Source of the DNA: Cannabis sativa
Lineage: Eukaryota > Streptophyta > Magnoliopsida > Rosales > Cannabaceae
Length of the DNA stretch: 64,000 nt
Assembly (NCBI RefSeq): GCF_029168945.1
Contig: NC_083602.1
Span: 8,491,850-8,555,849 of the forward strand
Reading direction: 5' to 3'
The position numbers and the translations under genes are program-made. This document shows positions 59,988 to 64,000 of the stretch, one piece after another. The notes under the pieces are model-generated. The model had not been told where the DNA came from. It saw nothing but the letters and a program-made list of their open reading frames with translations, and did not search any database. How positions within the stretch are numbered: the first letter of the stretch is position 1; the number at the start of each line of letters is the position of its first letter.

Positions 59988-62900
59988 ATGGAAGTTTGTA
60001 AAATGATTGGTTGGAATGTGAGGGGAATGAATAAAAGAGAAAAGCATATTGCAATTCTTGATGTTTGTAGATTGAATAAAATTGGTTTTGGAGCATCATT
60101 CGAAACCAAGGTGAAACATGAGGAAGCTTATGAGATTATAGACAATAATTTTCCTAATTTGAAATACTATTCAAGTAATGTTACCTCTGGTAGAATTATG
60201 ATTAGTTGGCAAGATAAATTTGTTCAGGTGGAAATTTTAGATGAGGACACTCAGCTGGTGCATTGCCGAGTTAAATTTAGTGGTAAAAAGGTCTCTTTTT
60301 TGACTACAGTGGTCTATGGCAGCAATTCAATGGATGAGAGGACAAATCTTTGGCAAAAACTTGAGGGCTATGGGCTGATACATGAACCATGGATCATCTT
60401 TGGAGATTTTAATGCTATGTTCTCGTTCCAAGACAGAAATTGTGGTAGACCGGTGCAAGCTAAGGACATTTTGGATGCTCAAACTTGGCTTGCTAATGGC
60501 CAAGTTGAGGAATTTAAATGTTCGGGAGCTTCTTATACTTGGAACAACAAACATGCGGTGGGTTAGAGAATCTATTCTAAACTTGATAGAGTTTTCATAA
60601 ATGATAAATGGCTGAATGCTTTTCCTAATACTGAAGCTTGCTTTAAATGGGAGACGGTTTTTGATCATAGTTATTGTTTAATTCAGAATCATGAGCTGAA
60701 TAAGGTTGGGGTTAAACCCTTCAGATTTTGTAACCACTTGACTACCTATCTGAACTTCAGAAGGGTTGTTACTTCTAGCTGGAATAGACCTACACCAGGC
60801 AATAAACTTGAGAAAATTGTTAAGAAACTTTATAGAGTAAAACGTACTCTAAAAAAAGTTTAGAAAACAAGAAGTGGGTGATGTTGAAAAGGAGCACAAG
60901 ATTGTCAAAGAGGACTATTGCCGGGTTCAAGAGGAAGTTGCTGCCCAACCAACTAACACTGACCTTCAAAATTCTGTTGATCTCAAACAGAAGGAGTTTC
61001 TTACTGCCCAGAACAGGTTATCCCTTTTTCTTTCTCAACAAAGTAAGATAAAGCGGTTATAGTTTAATGATGAGATATCTAGCTACTTTCATGCTGCCAT
61101 GAGGAAAAGGAAGATGGATAACAGAATAACAGCCTACACCAAGGATGATACTATTATAGATGACTTTGAGGAAGTTGTTAAACATTTTGTGGGTCATTTT
61201 GAGAAGTTTATGGGAAGCAAAAGCTCTGCTATCTCCAACATTGATCAAACATGTATTGCCCAAGGGAATTGCCTAAATGTGGAGCAGCAAGTTAGACTTA
61301 TCAGACCTTTCACAATAGAGGATGTTAAGAAAGCTTTGTTCAGTATCCCCTCTATCAAAAGTTTCGGGTTAGATGGCTTTGGCTCTGAATTCTTTAAGGA
61401 TATGTGGAGTGAGATAGGTAATGAAATTTCTAGAGCTGTTATTGAATTCTTTGCCAATGGAAACATTCCTAAGGATCTGAATGAGACTATCATATCCTTA
61501 ATTCCAAAAGTTATTGATCCGTGCACGGCGAAAGACTATAGACCCATAGCCTGTTGTAATACCATATATAAGTGTATCTCTAAATTGATTTGTTCTAGGC
61601 TCTCAGAAGTCCTTCCTATTCTTGTCCAAGGTAACCAAGGTGTTTTCGTCAAGAATAGACTTCTAGCTCGTAACATCATGATCTTTCAGGATCACCTGAA
61701 GGGGTATACAAGAAAGAACATATCAACGAGATGCATCATGAAGATAGACTTGAGCAAAGCATATGATACTGTTGACTAGAAATTTGTTGACGATCTGTTG
61801 AGACAGCTTTGTTTTCATGCTAGGTTCATCAACTGGATTATGACATGCCTAAGGGGAACTCATTACCATATTCTGATGAATGGTATGATTCAAGGCAATT
61901 TCAAGGGGGAAAAAGGTCTCCGTCAAGGAGATCCCATGTCTCCTCTTTTCTTTGTTTTGATAATGGAGTACCTTTCCAGGCTTCTCAGCCTTCACTCAAG
62001 CTCGGGGAACTTTGGATTTCATCCTTTATGCAAAAACCTCCGTTTGACTAATCTTTGTTTTGCAGATGATCTCATATTATTTAGCAAAGGCAACTTGAAT
62101 TCGGTGAGAATAATTCAGGAAGCCTTCTCTAAATTTTGTAATACAACCAGATTATCTGCAAATAAAGCTGAGTCTCAGATCTTCTTTGGCGGAGTCAAAT
62201 ATGTTGTGAAAAGATAGATTCTTGACTTGATTCAAATGGAGGAGGGTTCCTTTCCTCTAAAGTACCTAGGGGTGAATCTTCGTCCAACAAAATAGAAGGC
62301 TTTGGATTGTGGTGTGATCCTTGATAAAATAAATAAGAATCTCAATTGCTGGGCTAGTAGAAATCTATCTTTTGCTGGAAGAGCTCAATTGATCCACTCA
62401 CTCGGTGTTGCTTGGTATTAGAAATTACTAGATGAGTATCTTCTTAATCCCTAAAAAAATAACTGCTGCCATAGACAAAAGTTATCGTGACTTCTTATGG
62501 GGTAAGAAGGGAATAGAATCAAGTTGCATCTAGCTTCTTGGGAAAAAAGTTTGCCTTCCCAAAAAGTTAGGTGGAATTGGCTTTCGAGAAGGAAAGAAAT
62601 GGAACAAGGCTTTGATGGCCAAGTTCCTTTAGGCTATATCAAGCAAGCAGAATAATCTGTGGGTGAAATGGGTGAACTCAATCTACTTGAAAGGTCAACC
62701 CATCTGGAACTATCCCTCTAAACCTGATACAAGCTTGTATTTTAACTACAAGTGATTATCAGCTGACCCTTGCTGTCAAAGGTGGGAAATTCAGTGCTAC
62801 AAGATTCTATAACCAACAGGTGATAGAGAATAGAGTTGATTAAGCTGGCTGGGTTTGGGACAGACTTGTGATTCCAAAACACAGGTTTTTTATTGGCAAC

Positions 62901-63335
62901 TTATCAACTCGCAGCTTCTAACCCGAGACAAGATGATTAGAATCATGTCGATTCATGACATCAGATGTCCCGTTTGTGAGCTGAAGGAAGAATCGCATGA
63001 CCATGTCTTATTTGATGGTTTGTGTGCAAAACAGGTAACTACTCATGTCTTGGCTTGGTCAAGTTATTTGGCCAACATCCATTTCTGATCTTTGTAACAG
63101 GTGTTTCTTGGCTCGGCATGACATCCAAAACAGAGTAATCAATGCAGTGGTTGCTGCCACTTTCTACCTCATTTGGCAAAATAGAAATAACTGTCTGTTT
63201 AACTTGTTTTGTTCTTCCCCAAGCAGGATTAGCCAGGATGTGAAGAAATTGATGAAGCCTAGAATATTATGTTTGGGCCCTTTCAATAGTAGTAGAAAGA
63301 ACAGTTATTTCATTGATGTAATATCAAACTGGTAG
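59988..63335 (+). pseudogene. LINE G3 ORF2 (endonuclease and reverse transcriptase)
   Basis: ATG 59988 or, more like the family, 60003 (MIGWNVRGMN). The APE endonuclease runs to about 60700 with ASFETK, WIIFGDFNAMF and, after a TAG at 60564, YSKLDRVFIN. The reverse transcriptase has TIISLIPKV, DYRPIACCNTIYK, MKIDLSKAYDTVD then TAG (61777-61779) where Trp is expected. Next come GLRQGDPMSPLFFVL, the catalytic FADD (62059-62070) and LSANKAESQIFFGGV. A zf-RVT region near 62855-63060 has CPVCELKEESHDHVLFDGLC. Several frame breaks occur after 62217. Confidence 0.88.
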
Positions 63336-63460
63336 TTAGTCTGGTTGTGTTGTTCTTGTTGTTGCTCCACTAGTTTGGTTGGGGCTGGTTTTGCCTCAGT
63401 TGTTCTTGTATCTTGTTTTGTTTTTTGAATAAAATTATTTCTCTTGTTCAAAAAAATAAA

Positions 63461-64000
63461 ATAATAACCACCTTATATTGTTTTTAATTGTATACAAGCA
63501 GTCCTATCTTAACAGTATACACCTTATATTTTAATAACTACATGATCTAAAGTTAATGGTCAAAAAAGCTTCCCTACCGGTAGGTAACTTATGCTAAGTC
63601 CTACCATAGTCTTGCTGTATAAATATATATATATATATATATAATATTTTGGCATGTACTGTGGGTGAAATTTATTACATTTTTATACTGATTTTGAATG
63701 GATCAACATGCATGGATTTGTAAGAAGAGTTTCAGTTCGTAAGAAAAAATTAGATGACGACATTTTTCACTTAATGTATTTATATGAATGAGAAAAATTA
63801 AGGTGGATCTTAATGTCCTAAGCATCTGTTAGAATTTGGGAAAATGTAAATGGAGTTAAATCTTAAAATCAATTAGTAATGGGAGAAGTATCTTATTCAT
63901 CTTATATATGGCAATTTATTTCACACGTTAGCAATGTGATACTAACTCTAATACACCCTCTTCACGTTTGGGCTTAGAAAGTGTGAGTATAATGAATGAC
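63461..64000. other. AT-rich spacer
   Basis: No gene or family recognised. It contains an (AT)n run at 63620-63643. Confidence 0.5.
63620..63643. repeat. (AT)n microsatellite
   Basis: About 12 AT units. Confidence 0.85.

Larger units (their letters stand above)
58640..63460 (+). mobile_element. LINE G3 (non-LTR retrotransposon)
   Basis: About 4.8 kb with ORF1 (DUF4283 and knuckle), then ORF2 with endonuclease, reverse transcriptase and zf-RVT. It ends with GAATAAAATTATTTCTCTTG and an A-rich tail at about 63450. Unlike G1 there is no C-terminal RNase H. Frameshifts and several stops are present, but long open stretches remain, so it is younger than G1. Confidence 0.85.

Overview
The window is plant nuclear DNA, most likely a dicot. 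It carries Ty1/copia and Ty3/gypsy elements with plant-type primer-binding sites, plant LINEs with DUF4283 ORF1 and zf-RVT domains, a tnp2-type CACTA transposon, and spliced genes with GT-AG introns. I found no intact host gene. Almost everything is transposable element stacked inside transposable element. The only host-like coding match is a 32-codon piece of ribosomal protein SA (uS2).

1-19307, a four-deep nest. A Ty3/gypsy (Tat/Athila-like) element C lies on the minus strand. It is split by copy B of a 1.9-kb-LTR family, of which only the 3' end and 3' LTR lie in the window. B's LTR is split by complete copy A (1857-13963, TSD AAAGT). A's 5' LTR is split by a related solo LTR, S (3312-5202, TSD AGTAG). 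A is about 10.2 kb without S. It has 1911-bp LTRs, a 3.7-kb AT-rich leader, one copia-type gag gene and no pol, so it looks like a gag-only non-autonomous family. Past C's minus-strand LTR end come microsatellites and a pair of MITE-like repeats (19744-20713).

20720-33116, LINEs and their guests. LINE G1 (plus strand) is decayed and split by a small copia element F (24081-28158, 162-bp LTRs, TSD TAAAG). LINE G2 (minus strand, 3' half) is split by a 1.06-kb non-autonomous CACTA element H (TSD ATT).

33117-58190, a probable gypsy LTR split by array D (34442-57828, minus strand, TSD GAAAC). D is a second locus of the gag-only family. It is a tandem LTR-internal-LTR-internal-LTR array whose middle is deleted and occupied by an 8.6-kb CACTA element E. 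E has a TATA box, a noncoding first exon, a complete tnp2 transposase gene and a second TnpA-like gene. Its ends are GC-rich and include a hairpin with 51-bp perfect arms.

58190-64000: a LINE-like 3' tail, LINE G3 (plus strand, frameshifted but with the FADD motif intact) and AT-rich spacer.

The genes do not form a host pathway; they are replication machinery of independent mobile elements. The gag-only family would need pol from a partner element. Only E's tnp2 gene and A's gag look intact.
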